Assembly: GCA_963924555.1 (NCBI GenBank)
Contig: OZ004593.1
Coordinates: forward strand, 1,612,001-1,676,000
Length of the DNA: 64,000 bases
Reading direction: 5' to 3'
Origin: Crambe crambe
Taxonomy: Eukaryota > Porifera > Demospongiae > Poecilosclerida > Crambeidae
Below, piece after piece: positions 10,191 to 20,582 of the stretch. The position numbers were made by a program, and so were the translations under genes. Under the pieces are notes generated by a model. It made no database searches. It saw nothing but the letters and a program-made list of their open reading frames with translations, and had not been told where the DNA came from. How positions within the stretch are numbered: the stretch's first letter is position 1; the number at the start of each line of letters is the position of its first letter.

Positions 10191-12114
10191 TAGCACTTAG
10201 CTACAGATGAAACTTTCTCTCCCTAACTAGAACTTTATGAATTGTGGTAGCTATATGGTGAGATCGCCTGGTCAGGTGGTAAGTATTTTGGATAAGAATG
10301 TCTCTCAGCAGATACAGATGAATCCCAGTGAAGAAGGGCTAAACCACTATCAAACAAAAGGCTACTATCCTGCAACAGGGACAAGAATTGCATGGCTAGA
10401 AGCAGGAGTCTTTAGATGAGCTTGAAAAATCTATGGCAGAGTTGCAGACCTCAATCGATGATTGAACTCAAGCAAGGTAAGAAGTTCAGCTGACATGGCA
10501 GCAACATGGCTTTGGAGAACGTGCTGATGGTGAAATATGCCAACTCTCTGTCACAGATGCTGGATATTAGCTACCACACAAAGTGCTATACTTCAAGATA
10601 CCTGCCATGACCATATGCATATATAGGCATCAAATTGCTCCTTCCTTGATACAGTGCATCAAGTTGGACTGCCACCATCAGCAGAAAGTCGAATTCAAAT
10701 AGACACATGTACCCCTCCACCTGCAGGTGCGTGCTAAAGAAAGCCACCGCTCCTGCAGCCTCTTGAAAAGTGGAGGGGGGAGGGGGGGGGGGGCAAGAAC
10801 ATTATTATGTGTATATCAAATGTGCTTTAAGAACTAACTCAAAATTAATGGTTATAATGACTTAGCTAGCTGGAGTATTAATTTTAGTTCAAAAAAGTAT
10901 AGGGGGGGGGGGGGGGCATTCGCCCTCCTACACCACTGTCCCTGGAGCTGCATGTTGTTGATTGGCCTGCCAAATTAAGATATTGCACTGGAATTCATTG
11001 TATACGTCTGGTCTTGTCATGCAGGTGAACCTCAGAGCTTGCAGTTTTTCTGATGCTTTAGCATGTGCACAACGTAGAGAAGAGGAAGAAAATACCTCAC
11101 ATACAATTGAAGGATCAGCAGGGCAAGCAGTAGCCGACCTAGGTTTTGTGCAGATCCAATGCCATGCAGACGAAGAGGCAGGCTGATTGCCAAGTGGCAG
11201 AAAATTACAAGGAACCCATGAGTCCTTCAGGCAGTCACGGCAGCTAGGGTTAGAAGTATATATATAGAAACCTCAACCCTGGTGATTCAGCTCGGGTGGG
11301 AGTAGCTTACCACCAGCAGCAGGAGGTCAAAGGACTGGGGGCACTGCCGCAGTGTAGCAGCAGTGGAGCAATCATGCAGTGAATGCATTCTACTGTGTTA
11401 CCCAAAAAGGGAGGTAAGTACGTAACTACAGGCATAATTGTACCATACGGGGGGGGGGGGGGGGGGGGGGGGGACAAATTAATGATGCAGCCAGGGGCAT
11501 GGGTGTGGGAGGGGGGTGTGCCCCTCCAGAGCATAACGAATTTTGTTATCTGAGGTCTTCATAGATGTGCTGTGATACCACTTTCATAGTAGCTTTGAAT
11601 ATTGGCAAGTGTCTCTGACAGATCTCGATCTTGGCCATTGGTAAGATGATACACCTGAGCTTACCTTATTGTCGAAGAAAGAAGTGCACTAGCTATATGT
11701 CATAGTCTCTAGATCTCTTGCTAACTTCATGCTGTCACTTAGTGCTGATGAGTAAAATCACATGTAGTGGCAATGTTCCTCAGTTGAATGGTAATTGGGT
11801 GTAGCTGTGATTAATTGAGGGGTGTTGCAACCACTGAACCCCCCTCCCCCCCCCCCCCCCCCCCAGCTGGATCCACCCCTGATAGGCCAGTTATAAACCT
11901 CAGACCATTGAACTGCTTCATGGGATATACCAGCACTTCAAAATGGAGTTGTCAGACTGGCAGCTACGTATTGCCTCATACAGCATGTATGGTGAGCTGG
12001 GTGGATTGAAAGTTAAACTTGGTACCCATTCTGAACTAAAAACAGCGGCCTACACATTGTCAATGATAATTATAATGAACTTATAATTATTACGTATCAA
12101 AAAAAATAGTAAAA
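10191..12114. other. Intergenic with long poly-G/poly-C tracts
   Basis: No gene supported. Homopolymer runs are conspicuous: G at 10776-10793, 10902-10917 and 11449-11474, and C at 11838-11864. The last is followed by AGCTGGATCCACCCCTGA, a terminus-like motif that recurs at 14345, 58272 and 58556. A possible exon-like stretch at 11023-11186 after a TCATGCAG acceptor has no recognisable product. Confidence 0.5.
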
Positions 12115-12390
12115 TCAATCATCTTTGATAGAATATTCCATGGTGTGGATGGGACAAGATTCAGAGGCCTTCTCTTCATGAAGTGGGTTCACAGAGATTT
12201 TAGAATTTTTGCATTCATTGTTGATCAATTCATACTCGAAGCCAGTATATTTAGCATCTTTGGTTGCTATGCAAGGATGGCCATGAAATTTAATCAAGAG
12301 AGGGATTTCTTTGGCTACTGCATCTTCAGACTCTGGTGCACTTTCTTTGTGTGGCACAATTTTTAATGAAGCATTCACAAGATCATTTTC
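12115..12390 (-). CDS. Family B minus-strand gene, exon 3
   Basis: The exon follows the acceptor TTTGTTGCAG and opens in phase 0 with GAAAATGATCTTG (ENDLVNASLKIVPHK). It runs 91 codons to TGA at 12115. Joined to exon 2 it reads FLVMKTV-ENDLVNASLK without a break. The segment after HKESAPESEDAV is charged and longer than in the plus-strand paralog, and contains KFHGHPCIATKDAKYTGFEY. The product of the three exons would be 141 residues. No signal peptide is present, so probably cytosolic. Family not recognised; see the exon 2 entry for the shared layout. Confidence 0.7.
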   Translation of the reverse strand, partial: ENDLVNASLKIVPHKESAPESEDAVAKEIPLLIKFHGHPCIATKDAKYTGFEYELINNECKNSKISVNPLHEEKASESCPIHTMEYSIKDD

Positions 12391-12750
12391 CTGCAACAAA
12401 TAGAGAACTGTCACTGTAAGCCATTATAGTAATTATTATAATTATGCAGCTGAATGTGATCAATATATTAGCTAATTCAGGAGCATATGCAGGGGGGGGG
12501 GGGGGGTTCACATATACCAATGATCATATGCATGAATTATTTTTAATAAGTACAGTATAGCGTGTACACTGAGGAAGGTGCTTGGTTACATGAAAGCAGT
12601 TCTTATCATGAAAGAGATGAGGAGTTACATTGGTTCCTCAAAGTGATTGCTCATAAGAATTTAATTGCAAAGTGGTGGGTGTGGTTAAATATTCTTGGGA
12701 TGCTGAATCCCCCTCTTAAAAATCCTGCCTAGGCCCTTGTAATTACATAC

Positions 12751-12890
12751 CACTGTCTTCATAACTAAAAATGTTGAAGACTTGCTGGGAACTATTGACA
12801 TGTGTTTTTGATGCAGTGTACCACACACGGGGTATGAAGAAATCTCCAGATCATGCTTGCTGGAGTTGTGGATCACGCAAGCTGCTGAAC
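12751..12890 (-). CDS. Family B minus-strand gene, exon 2
   Basis: A 140-nt exon between acceptor TGTGACATAG and donor GTATGT, entered in phase 1 and left in phase 0. It encodes SAACVIHNSSKHDLEISSYP, then GTLHQKHMSIVPSKSSTFLVMKTV. The plus-strand gene at 16142-16275 has an exon of 134 nt with the same phases and the same pattern: a small residue, xxCV, an Asn/Ser-rich turn, DLE(I/V), a glycine turn, then I(V)PxxS and a hydrophobic strand. These short alternating strands suggest a beta-sandwich (inference). The conserved exon phases support paralogy despite low sequence identity. Confidence 0.7.
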
Positions 12891-12966
12891 CTATGTCACA
12901 TGAAGAAGTAATGGTAAGACCTACGTATCTAGATCTTCTACAGTAATAACTTACTTTCTTGCTTAC

Positions 12967-12976
12967 TCGTAGACAT
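12967..12976 (-). CDS. Family B minus-strand gene, 10-nt first exon
   Basis: ATG-TCT-ACG-A immediately precedes a strong donor GTAAGC. Splicing to 12890 completes AGT (Ser), giving MSTSSAACV. The plus-strand paralog has ATG-TCA-ACA-GCT-G before GT, giving MSTAGAVCV. Two unlinked genes starting MST in a tiny phase-1 exon is the main argument that this is the true start. Confidence 0.6.
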
Positions 12977-13424
12977 CGTTATCTTTATTATAATATAGCA
13001 ACACTGGAACTATACTTGGGTACATCCACAGCAATCCAAATAGTACTAGTGAAGATTTATTCCTTGCTTTTTATATCCTGTCAGTAATTATTGCTTTTGT
13101 AATTCTGGTAGCTAATGTGGTTGATGCACTGTCAGTGTGTCTTTCTAGTGCAAGTTTGAGGGTTTGTAATTAGTATCATAAAGATGTCTCTTCCATAATT
13201 GCATGGAAGCTATTTGATTTGATCATGACAGACATCTGGTGTCACTCTGGTAGTTTGTGGTTACTAGTTCCTGTCAGTACCTACCAATGAGGGTTAATTT
13301 TTTACGGCTTCCTTAGCTTTGAGCATGAAGATCTAAAAAAACTTGCATAGGAGGAAGTCAGTCATTACCAGTGATTGGATGGAAGGTGTACCTGTTGGCA
13401 GACATGGTCTGGTAGTTTGTGGTT

Positions 13425-13605
13425 ACTAAGTCTATTCGGGTTCACTTGTCCTCGCTCTTATCTGCTATAACTTAATTAATTCTCAAAATTTCAAGCACCA
13501 TTAGATTACATGAGGGTCCTTATGGTGTTTTGTATGAAGTGCGCTATTTCCTTACCAGTCAAAAGTTAGCTGTATGTGCTCATAAGCAAAGTATAGAGGA
13601 TGCCA
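13425..13605 (+). repeat. Dispersed repeat family R2, copy 1
   Basis: Shares AGTCTATTCG-GTTCAC, AATTTCAAGCACCA, CCTTACCAGT and GTTAGCTGTATG-TCATAAGCAAAG blocks with 60270-60465. No terminal repeats or coding signature visible. Confidence 0.6.
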
Positions 13606-15461
13606 GAGGCCATAAAGAATTTTGTGAGTACTACTTAACTATCATCACACAGTCAGTTTTAGTGCACTGTTCCACCACTCATACTTCAAACATTAACTAA
13701 ATAACTCATAATTAAGTAAACATTGTCTACCCACAAGGCCACAACTACTTCCGTGACAAGTGAACGCGAATAGACTTTAGTGCCTGCCATGATCAATGTT
13801 GAAAAACCTCTGAAACAAGATACTGTATAGCAGTTATTGTTGACAGATGATTAATTTGGCAGATTGGCAGGTTACAATATTGATGGTATAGCGGTAGTGC
13901 ATCAGAGGTCAATTTCAACCTTGGTGGTTTTTATATTATTGGCGATTCAAAGCCGTAAGTGCTAAATAAAGGGAATAGCAGTCCATGTAACTGGCCACAA
14001 AAGCACTATCAAGCAATGTACTAAATAAAACCTCAATACTAAAAGGAATACAGCTAACCCACATTTAGCGCTTTAATTTGACGGATTTTTAATTTGGCGG
14101 TTTATATAGGTACTGACATGCAGACACTAGTAACCCCGGATATTCAATGTCTGTGAACAGATAGCACGCTCACTAGTACTGGCCATGCCTGGCTTCCCAT
14201 GTGGGATGTTGGGTCTACTTTAAACTTTCTTGTGCATGAAATTCCTATGCAAACTTATAATTAGGTTTTTTTTGACCTTCGTGCTCAAGCTGTCTAGGAA
14301 TCTACAGTATACAGATCACATGCAACCTGACAATTTCTCACGAGCATAATGCAGGGGTGGATCCAGCAGGGGGGCTGTAATGCATCCGCACACGAAAATT
14401 TTTGGGGTAGCCACGCCTACTTTTGGGTGGTTATGCCCACTAACACTAGCATTGCACGACTAGCCATTAGCGACAGAAAGTTTCCATAGCTTTATAATAG
14501 TATTCATAGTTTTGGTGTTGGTAGTCGTGCCACGATGAGATTGAGACAGTCCAGCAGCTAGGAGACAGTGGAAGTTTAGTAAGTGATTGAAGGTAGTCAG
14601 GAAAAAGGGAACTGTGTTGAGCCCTCTCTAGCTCTAGATCCGCCCTATGTAATGCACGTGCTGCGTGCTATCAAATCTGCAATGAAAACGTGCATGCGCG
14701 AATACAACACACTTGAGCATGCATGTAGCTTGCGAGCTCGAAAAAGTGGGCAAGGCCTACATAGCTAAGTATGTAGGGGTGCTACTATATGCACCCTGAT
14801 ATGGAGAGGCTTAGAGGAGAACTGGAGGTGAACTACATGCAGAGGCAGATCTAGGAACATGCAAAGGGGTTCAGAACAGTTACTGTATTAGAAGCTATGT
14901 GCGAGCAAAATGAGCGAAAAAAAATTTGCGGTTACCATGCCCACTACACCCCTACTAGGGCATGCATATGTAGGGGAGGCATTGCACACGCTCAGTAAAG
15001 AGCTAGTACAGGAGTTATGGCTGCAGCAATGAGCCTTGCAAAGTTCAGTTGAGCCTCGAGTGGAGTTTAGTAAGTGTTTTTGTTCGGTAGCTGGTCCAGG
15101 GGGGTTCATATGAGCCCCCTTGGATCTGCTGTAACTAAAACAACAATGTATCACAGAATCACACCTGCGCCAGTTGCAATACCACCTATATGTAGGTATT
15201 ATGCGTGAGCCAGCCACTCTTCATGGTGTAGAAATCAACCATTGTGATATATGTAGGTATAACATATTTAAATCTGGCGGGGTGCATCAAAAAGTCAAAG
15301 GTCACAGTGCATGCTCAGTTTGATTGCCAAGTCAGCAAAATTATTAAAACTGGCCCCATTAGATCAGTGAGTACAGCAAGCCCAACTGTGAGAAGCACTA
15401 GCCTAGTTTGGGGTGCATGCACGCTATTGATGAAAGTGAGAAAAAATGTTATGTCAGTCAC

Positions 15462-15698
15462 CAGTGGTGTATCCTCCAGTCAGGTCGGTCAGGTTTCAAC
15501 CTGACCACTTTTCCTGATCATAAACATAAAAGGAGTTTATGTGCTCTGTCAGACTCTAAAGCATTGTAACATTGCACATTTTTCTTTACTTTGATTGCAC
15601 CAGAATTGATCCCAGAGCACAAAAAATCCTGGGAGGGGGCATGCCACCAGCTCACCAATTGCAATCTGACCACTAAAATTTTCAAGGATACACCACTG
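15462..15698. mobile_element. Short inverted-repeat element with CAGTGGTGTATCC ends
   Basis: Perfect 13-bp terminal inverted repeats, CAGTGGTGTATCC at the left and GGATACACCACTG at the right, enclose 237 bp. The termini resemble the element at 23186-23581 (CAGTGGCGTATCTAG). No clear target duplication is visible. Internal sequence carries CAGGTCGGTCAGG/CCTGACC partial palindromes. Probably a non-autonomous DNA transposon. Confidence 0.55.
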
Positions 15699-15933
15699 TG
15701 TCTGCAACAGATACTTCCTCTACTGCAGGCTCTGTCTGTACCACATACCAAACAGGTAGTTATAGTTACTTATTAGGAAGTTAGAGGTTGAATCACTAAA
15801 GCCACAACTTCCAACAAGGTGCAACCTCAGGCAGGAACCCTGGCTGAACCAATAACTATAAAAATAATAGCACTGCACGCATGCATGGTAAACTGTCTCG
15901 TGAAAGCTGCATTAATTTCATTGAAGTGAAAAA

Positions 15934-15946
15934 ATGTCAACAGCTG
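15934..15946 (+). CDS. Family B plus-strand gene, 13-nt first exon
   Basis: ATG-TCA-ACA-GCT-G followed by GTCAAAG. The donor is weak, but the codons and phase match the independently identified first exon of the minus-strand paralog. Splicing to 16142 gives MSTAGAVCVLCNN. Confidence 0.5.
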
Positions 15947-16141
15947 GTCAAAGTTAGTCAGGTTGATCTATTGCCAGTGATAAAGACTTATAACTAAGTG
16001 CATGATTTGAGGAGAGTGTATCATTTCAGTATATACTGGGGCTGGTCCAGAATTTAGACATACATGATGAGCCAGATGTATACTGCATATAATCATAATA
16101 AGGTTAGCTATATGTTATTATGAAATGCTTTCCTGATTCAG

Positions 16142-16275
16142 GTGCGGTCTGTGTGCTTTGCAACAACACTAGTGAAGACCTTGAAGTAACTGCTATCTCA
16201 CCTTGGGGGAAAATAACTCAAGCTCCACGCCATATTCCAAAGGGATCTGCAACTGCCCTGGTTGCTGAGCCTGTG
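16142..16275 (+). CDS. Family B plus-strand gene, exon 2
   Basis: Acceptor CTGATTCAG, 134-nt exon, donor GTAAGC. It encodes GAVCVLCNNTSEDLEVTAIS, then a PWGKITQAPRHIPKGSATAL block and VAEPV. It is entered in phase 1 and left in phase 0, exactly as in the minus-strand paralog. The pattern DLEV, a glycine turn, IPKGS and a hydrophobic strand is shared. I do not recognise the family. It is small, compact and predicted to be rich in beta strands. Confidence 0.7.
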
Positions 16276-16428
16276 GTAAGCCAAGTTAATATCTATTGCT
16301 AAAATTCAGATCATAGCTAACTAAGCAGCTACATGCATGCCCTACATTGTAATTGCTCAGCTACTGTCTGTGATGATGGTGTTAATGTAGGTTTAGAGGG
16401 CGTGTCTAATTATAATTGCCTGTTGCAG

Positions 16429-16635
16429 CTTGGTGTGATGCACGTGGAAATGAAATTAAGCCAATTACAAGCAAGTCCTCACAAGTTGACTATTTCCATG
16501 ACAGATTCTGGAGGGATGCACCGATTCAACTACAAGAAAAACAAGTGTCCATTAACTGTAGATGTTGACAGTGGCACTGCACATGTCCATGATGACAATA
16601 AGTTTTATACCTATATAATGTACATTTCACAATAA
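16429..16635 (+). CDS. Family B plus-strand gene, exon 3
   Basis: Acceptor TGTTGCAG, phase 0. It encodes LGVMHVEMKLSQLQASPHKL, then TISMTDSGGMHRFNYKKNKC and a histidine-containing stretch GTAHVHDDNKFYTYIMYISQ, and stops at 16635. The three exons together give a 117-residue protein with no signal peptide or membrane span. A possible polyadenylation signal AATAAA lies at 16814-16819. Function unknown; identity to the minus-strand paralog in this exon is low. Confidence 0.7.
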   Translation, partial: LGVMHVEMKLSQLQASPHKLTISMTDSGGMHRFNYKKNKCPLTVDVDSGTAHVHDDNKFYTYIMYISQ

Positions 16636-16840
16636 TCTTAATTTTGATGTATTCCCTATCCACATGGCATTAGGTGTTTAGTGAACTTCTCACTACGAGC
16701 TGCGCAGCGCATGCAGTCTAAAATTTATTTCAAATTCACCTCATGCACGTTTAGGTCTATAGACACTTCTCTAGATTGGCAGCAGCTTCTTCTCCAGAGG
16801 CCGTGGTGGGGATAATAAAGGAATTCAACATCTCATGCAG

Positions 16841-17150
16841 CTTTGGATGACCATAACTTGTGTGTATTACCCCCTACTAAGTTTATTCTAGCTATAGTGC
16901 CAAATTGCAGCTCTTGAGATCTTTCATTTGTTGACAGTTTGACTTGATCCCCCCTCAATTTTAATCTGTTGTGAGGTGCAGGCTCTAAAACTGGGCATGC
17001 TAACCTGCTCGGGACCAATTTGAATTGGGGGGGGGGGGGATAAAATTAAGTACACTAAATGAAAGATCTCCTCAAGAGCTGCAGTTTAACACCATAGCTA
17101 TATAATCAACATCATAGGGAGTATAGTATAAAATTATGGTCATCCAAAGC
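16841..17150. mobile_element. Palindromic foldback element (MITE)
   Basis: The left arm begins CTTTGGATGACCATAA and the right arm ends TTATGGTCATCCAAAG. Further paired blocks are GCAGCTCTTGAGATCTTTCA against TGAAAGATCTCCTCAAGAGC, and ATAGTG-CC against GGTGT-AT. The centre has a poly-G run (17026-17038). Total length is about 310 bp with no coding capacity, and it would fold into a long hairpin. Confidence 0.65.
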
Positions 17151-19170
17151 CAGAAGACGAAAAGGAAAGAAATCTGATGACTTTTAACTTAGAGCTATAG
17201 TGTGCACAGCTGAGCAACATTCCAGCTAAATAGCTGAGCTAGCCGTGATAGAATAGCGACTGAGAGCAAGGGAATTTCTCATGCATACCCAGGTCTTCAT
17301 TCTTCAAGATAGTCATCTATTACATGTAGTGACAGTGACAGATAGCTGTACCTGCTGGACGTGTAGTGCCAGTGTAACTATAGGCCTATATTGTTATAGT
17401 CTGCTGAACCTAGTGTACTTGTACAATGATTGCATGGCAGTGCAAGAGATAGAATATGGAATTAGGAAGCTTTGAGAATTCAGCAATCAGGATTGAGTGA
17501 AGATCAAGAAACTTCAGTACCCACACACACATACAACCATATGGCGATGCCCCTCTGGAATATCAAATAGCCATGGCTTAAATCATATCCATGCATGATG
17601 ATGCACTGCACTCTGTTTCCACCCGATCAGTTTGGTGGCCATGATCTTGGCAAGTATGTGTTCTCGTATGCAGTATCTTATGGTTAGACCCATATGGTAT
17701 GTCAGGAACCACCCTTTTTAGAATTCTGCATCCGCCACTGGTATACAGTCTAACAGTTGGGGAGTACCCTCTCCCACTTCCCCTTACCCCCCACACAGAC
17801 TACCACCATTCCCCCCTCATGCACCAATTATTGTATGGTGCAAGTTAACAACGCGGTCACCAAGATCCCCCGGGCCTGTTGCCAATGCAAAAGATTCCAC
17901 TCTGAACTAGACTTTTAATAATAAAACTGAGCTCATTATAGTATTTACCAATGAAATTATGCATTATACTCCCAAGACAATGGCCACTACCCTAGTCCCA
18001 AATGCCAGCCATACAAACTTCATAACTAGCTAGCTATACAGTGGAACCTTGAAATGTGGACACCTTTGGACCTAGTATAATTATAGAGATAGTGTTCTGA
18101 TTAAGGGAGCAGGACCACTTCATTGCTAGGGATTGAAACTCAAAGACTGTTGTGATTTTCGAAGTTTCAAAGTTAGCCAAGCTATTAGGCACTAAATGGC
18201 TAGGAAAAATAGATAAATTTTCAAGGTTTTAGCCTATTCAGCTTCAAAAAACTATTTCTCACTATTGCTTTGAGCTAGACAAGTGATTTTTGCTGTGGTC
18301 ATTGTCAAGGTAATTCTCTACAAAATTACGCAGGCTCTTTTAGTTATAGTTGCTGTTTTATCTGCTTACGAAAATTGACTATCAGTTCCGATTTGAATAA
18401 AGCAATTTCCTTGTGTAATTCTTTTAGAATCGGTTAGTCATGACTCCATGCAAAATTTGAGTTCATTTCCATGTTCCAGTTGCCTGGAAAGTCTTTTTTC
18501 TGTTCCCATCCTCCACTAAAATTTGTAGAGCAGGCTTAATGGCTGTCTAGATTGGTTTTTGATAACATGATAACATTCCTGTAGTAGATTTTAGTTGTCA
18601 TGGGCCAGCACTCTTAAAGAGGTGTCCTGATTTTAGGGGTGAAATATTACATGTTTATTCTGCATTGGGATCAAACAAAGTGTCCAATGTACACATAACT
18701 TTTATGAAGTGGGGGGGGGGGGGGGGGGGGGGGGGCTAGCTACTAAATGTTGATATACAGCTATTATAGATTGTCCTTGTTAATCGGTATGTGATGACGT
18801 AAAAAAAGTGGGGGGACTTAAGCCCCCTTATCTACACCCTTGTCACAAAAGGTGTTCTTGTTTCAGGATGTCCACATTTAGGGGTTCCACTGATGATCAT
18901 TGCACAATGTAGCGGATATGATCATTCTTCAGATTTATGATCAGCGGAACTGGATCATTGCAGAGCAATGAAGCTGATCACTATAAGCTCAGAATGTTAC
19001 TGCATGACTGCAAAAATCAAGCTTCTCATTTTAACCAAGTAACTTTTTATTGGCACCTACTAGCTATACTGCATACACATGGCATATACATAACAGAGGA
19101 TTGTAGCTACATACAGTCCAATTCTATAATACAAGTTTAGAATCCAAGATAAGATACATTATCAAGTTTA
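17151..19170. other. Intergenic upstream repeat zone of the tectonin locus
   Basis: No gene supported. Contains the pogo-like element at 18039-18892 and a 25-nt poly-G run (about 18711-18735). Confidence 0.5.
18039..18892. mobile_element. Pogo-like non-autonomous element
   Basis: The left terminus CAGTGGAACCTTGAAATGTG pairs with the right terminus CCACATTTAGGGGTTCCACTG read in reverse. A TA dinucleotide precedes the left end. Such CAGTGGAACC termini are widespread on Tc1/pogo-type elements (established knowledge). No transposase is visible. The inner part 18105-18618 recurs inverted at 20061-20582. A similar solitary left end (CAGTGGGACCTCTGAATAAT) lies at 27745. Confidence 0.5.
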
Positions 19171-19998
19171 TTATACTAAAAAATAATGGAGAACAACATT
19201 GAGAGAATCCACACAAACGATAGAGTCAAGTGTGCTGTGACACTGCTGAAGAGTCGCTTCAGAATTGTATTTCACTGTATTGACATTAGTACAATTATCT
19301 GATTGATGGCACATAAGAATATCATTAGGATTAGATGCAGCCAACAAAAAGGCCATATCATTATTGTTCAGAGTGAGCTGTCGGAACTGATGATGACCAT
19401 TGACCGTTATTGGTGTAGGATAATATTTTCCTCCGACTTCTTTATGATATATGGACCCATTTAAACTCAATCCAAAGACTTGATTATTTCCACCATCTAT
19501 TATAGCTGTATTATCACGGAAAGGAGGAAAAAGTGTACTCCAGTAATCCTGGCATGGCTTTCTACAACTGCGGGCCTTACCACCGGTGGCATCAACTACA
19601 TAGACATAGCCAAAGCCCGAGGCTGAAAAATCACCTACACTTTGGAGAGTAGGTACGCGAGTCCAGCCCCCTGATCCATTCACAAACATTCTGTAGAGTT
19701 CTTTTTCAATCCCAAGTACCCAAACTTCTTCATCTCCTGCATCTACTTGCAGCATCTTAGGTGTATTTTTGGGTCCCTGAACTTGATACCAGTTGAAATG
19801 ACATGGTCTCTTGCACTTGAACAGATCACCATCAGTGGATATGCCCCAAGTATAATTTAAAGATGTAGCGACATAGCTAAACCCTTTTCCTATGCGGGTG
19901 AAGTTTCCAATCTCCTCAGGTTCACACCATGCAGTGCTGATCTCAAGGAAGACGAGGATGAGAGCAAAGAAAAACACTTGGAAGATTGCACATGCCAT
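19171..19998 (-). CDS. Secreted tectonin-type beta-propeller lectin
   Basis: A single-exon gene of 275 residues. The ATG at 19998 is chosen because it starts directly with a signal peptide (MACAIFQVFFFALILVFLEI, cleavage probably near STAWC); the in-frame upstream extension begins with GTG. The mature part shows about six ~38-residue blades of the tectonin/fish-egg-lectin type: FSYVATSLNYTWGISTDGDLF, VDAGDEEVWVLGIEKELYR, FGYVYVVDATGG, IDGGNNQVFGLSLNGSIYHK, LTLNNNDMAFLLAA and DSIVCVDSLNVVLHY. Each carries a blade-core aromatic or hydrophobic pair and a turn before it. Cys pairs (CKRPC, CRKPC) suggest disulfides, and several N-x-S/T sites are present (NGSG, NGSI, NCT). Tectonins bind lipopolysaccharide or methylated sugars in other animals and slime moulds (family knowledge); a defensive lectin role here is inference. 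AATAAA overlaps the stop codon on the coding strand. The gene sits between inverted repeat copies. Confidence 0.8.
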   Translation of the reverse strand: MACAIFQVFFFALILVFLEISTAWCEPEEIGNFTRIGKGFSYVATSLNYTWGISTDGDLFKCKRPCHFNWYQVQGPKNTPKMLQVDAGDEEVWVLGIEKELYRMFVNGSGGWTRVPTLQSVGDFSASGFGYVYVVDATGGKARSCRKPCQDYWSTLFPPFRDNTAIIDGGNNQVFGLSLNGSIYHKEVGGKYYPTPITVNGHHQFRQLTLNNNDMAFLLAASNPNDILMCHQSDNCTNVNTVKYNSEATLQQCHSTLDSIVCVDSLNVVLHYFLV

Positions 19999-20060
19999 CT
20001 TTGATGAACAGTTTCTGCTATAATGTGGCACGTACTGGACTCAAAATTCATTTCTTAAAT

Positions 20061-20582
20061 AGTCTTGGAGTGCTGGCCCATGATAACCAAAATCTACTAC
20101 AAGAATGTAATCAAAAACCAATCTAGACAGCCAAAATAATGGTTTACTACAGACCACTAATTGTGTGAGTGTCTGGCTTCTGTAGCAGAAAGCCATAGAC
20201 ACAAAATTAAGCTTGTTTTACAAATTTTAGTGGAAGATGGGAACATAAAAATACTTTTCCAGGTAACTGGAACATGGAAATGAACTCAAATTTTTCATGG
20301 AGCCATGACTAACCGATTCTAAAAGAATTATACAAGGTATTCAAATTGGAACTGATAGCTAATTCTATTTCGTAAGCAGATAAAGAACAACTAAAGCATA
20401 TAACTAAAAAAGCCTGTGTAATTTTGTAGAGAATTGTCTTGAGAATGACCACAGCAAAAATCATGTGTCTAGCGAAGCTGAATAGGCTAGGACCTTGATT
20501 CTCAAATTTGTTTCATACAGTAGTGCCCAATAGCTTTGAAACTTTGAGTTTCAATCCCTAGCAATGAAGTGGTCCTGCTCCC
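20061..20582 (-). repeat. Inverted copy of the 18105-18618 repeat
   Basis: Runs as the reverse complement of 18105-18618, from GAGTGCTGGCCCATGATAAC to GCAATGAAGTGGTCCTGCTC. The copies are roughly 90% alike by eye. Together they form ~0.5 kb arms with a ~1.44 kb spacer holding the tectonin gene. The outer pogo-like terminus found at 18039 is missing here. Confidence 0.8.

Larger units (their letters stand above)
12977..15933. other. Intergenic between the two family B genes
   Basis: No further gene is supported. It holds a single diverged unit of the 1379-1865 tandem repeat (about 13180-13300), a dispersed repeat at 13425-13605 shared with 60270-60465, and an inverted-repeat element at 15462-15698. 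Sequence like GGGGTGGATCCAGCAG at 14345 resembles one end of a hAT-like element, but I cannot find the matching end. Confidence 0.5.

Noticed and set aside
10962..11186. Possible exon after a TCATGCAG acceptor
   Set aside because: No partner exon, no donor, and no recognisable product; left as intergenic.
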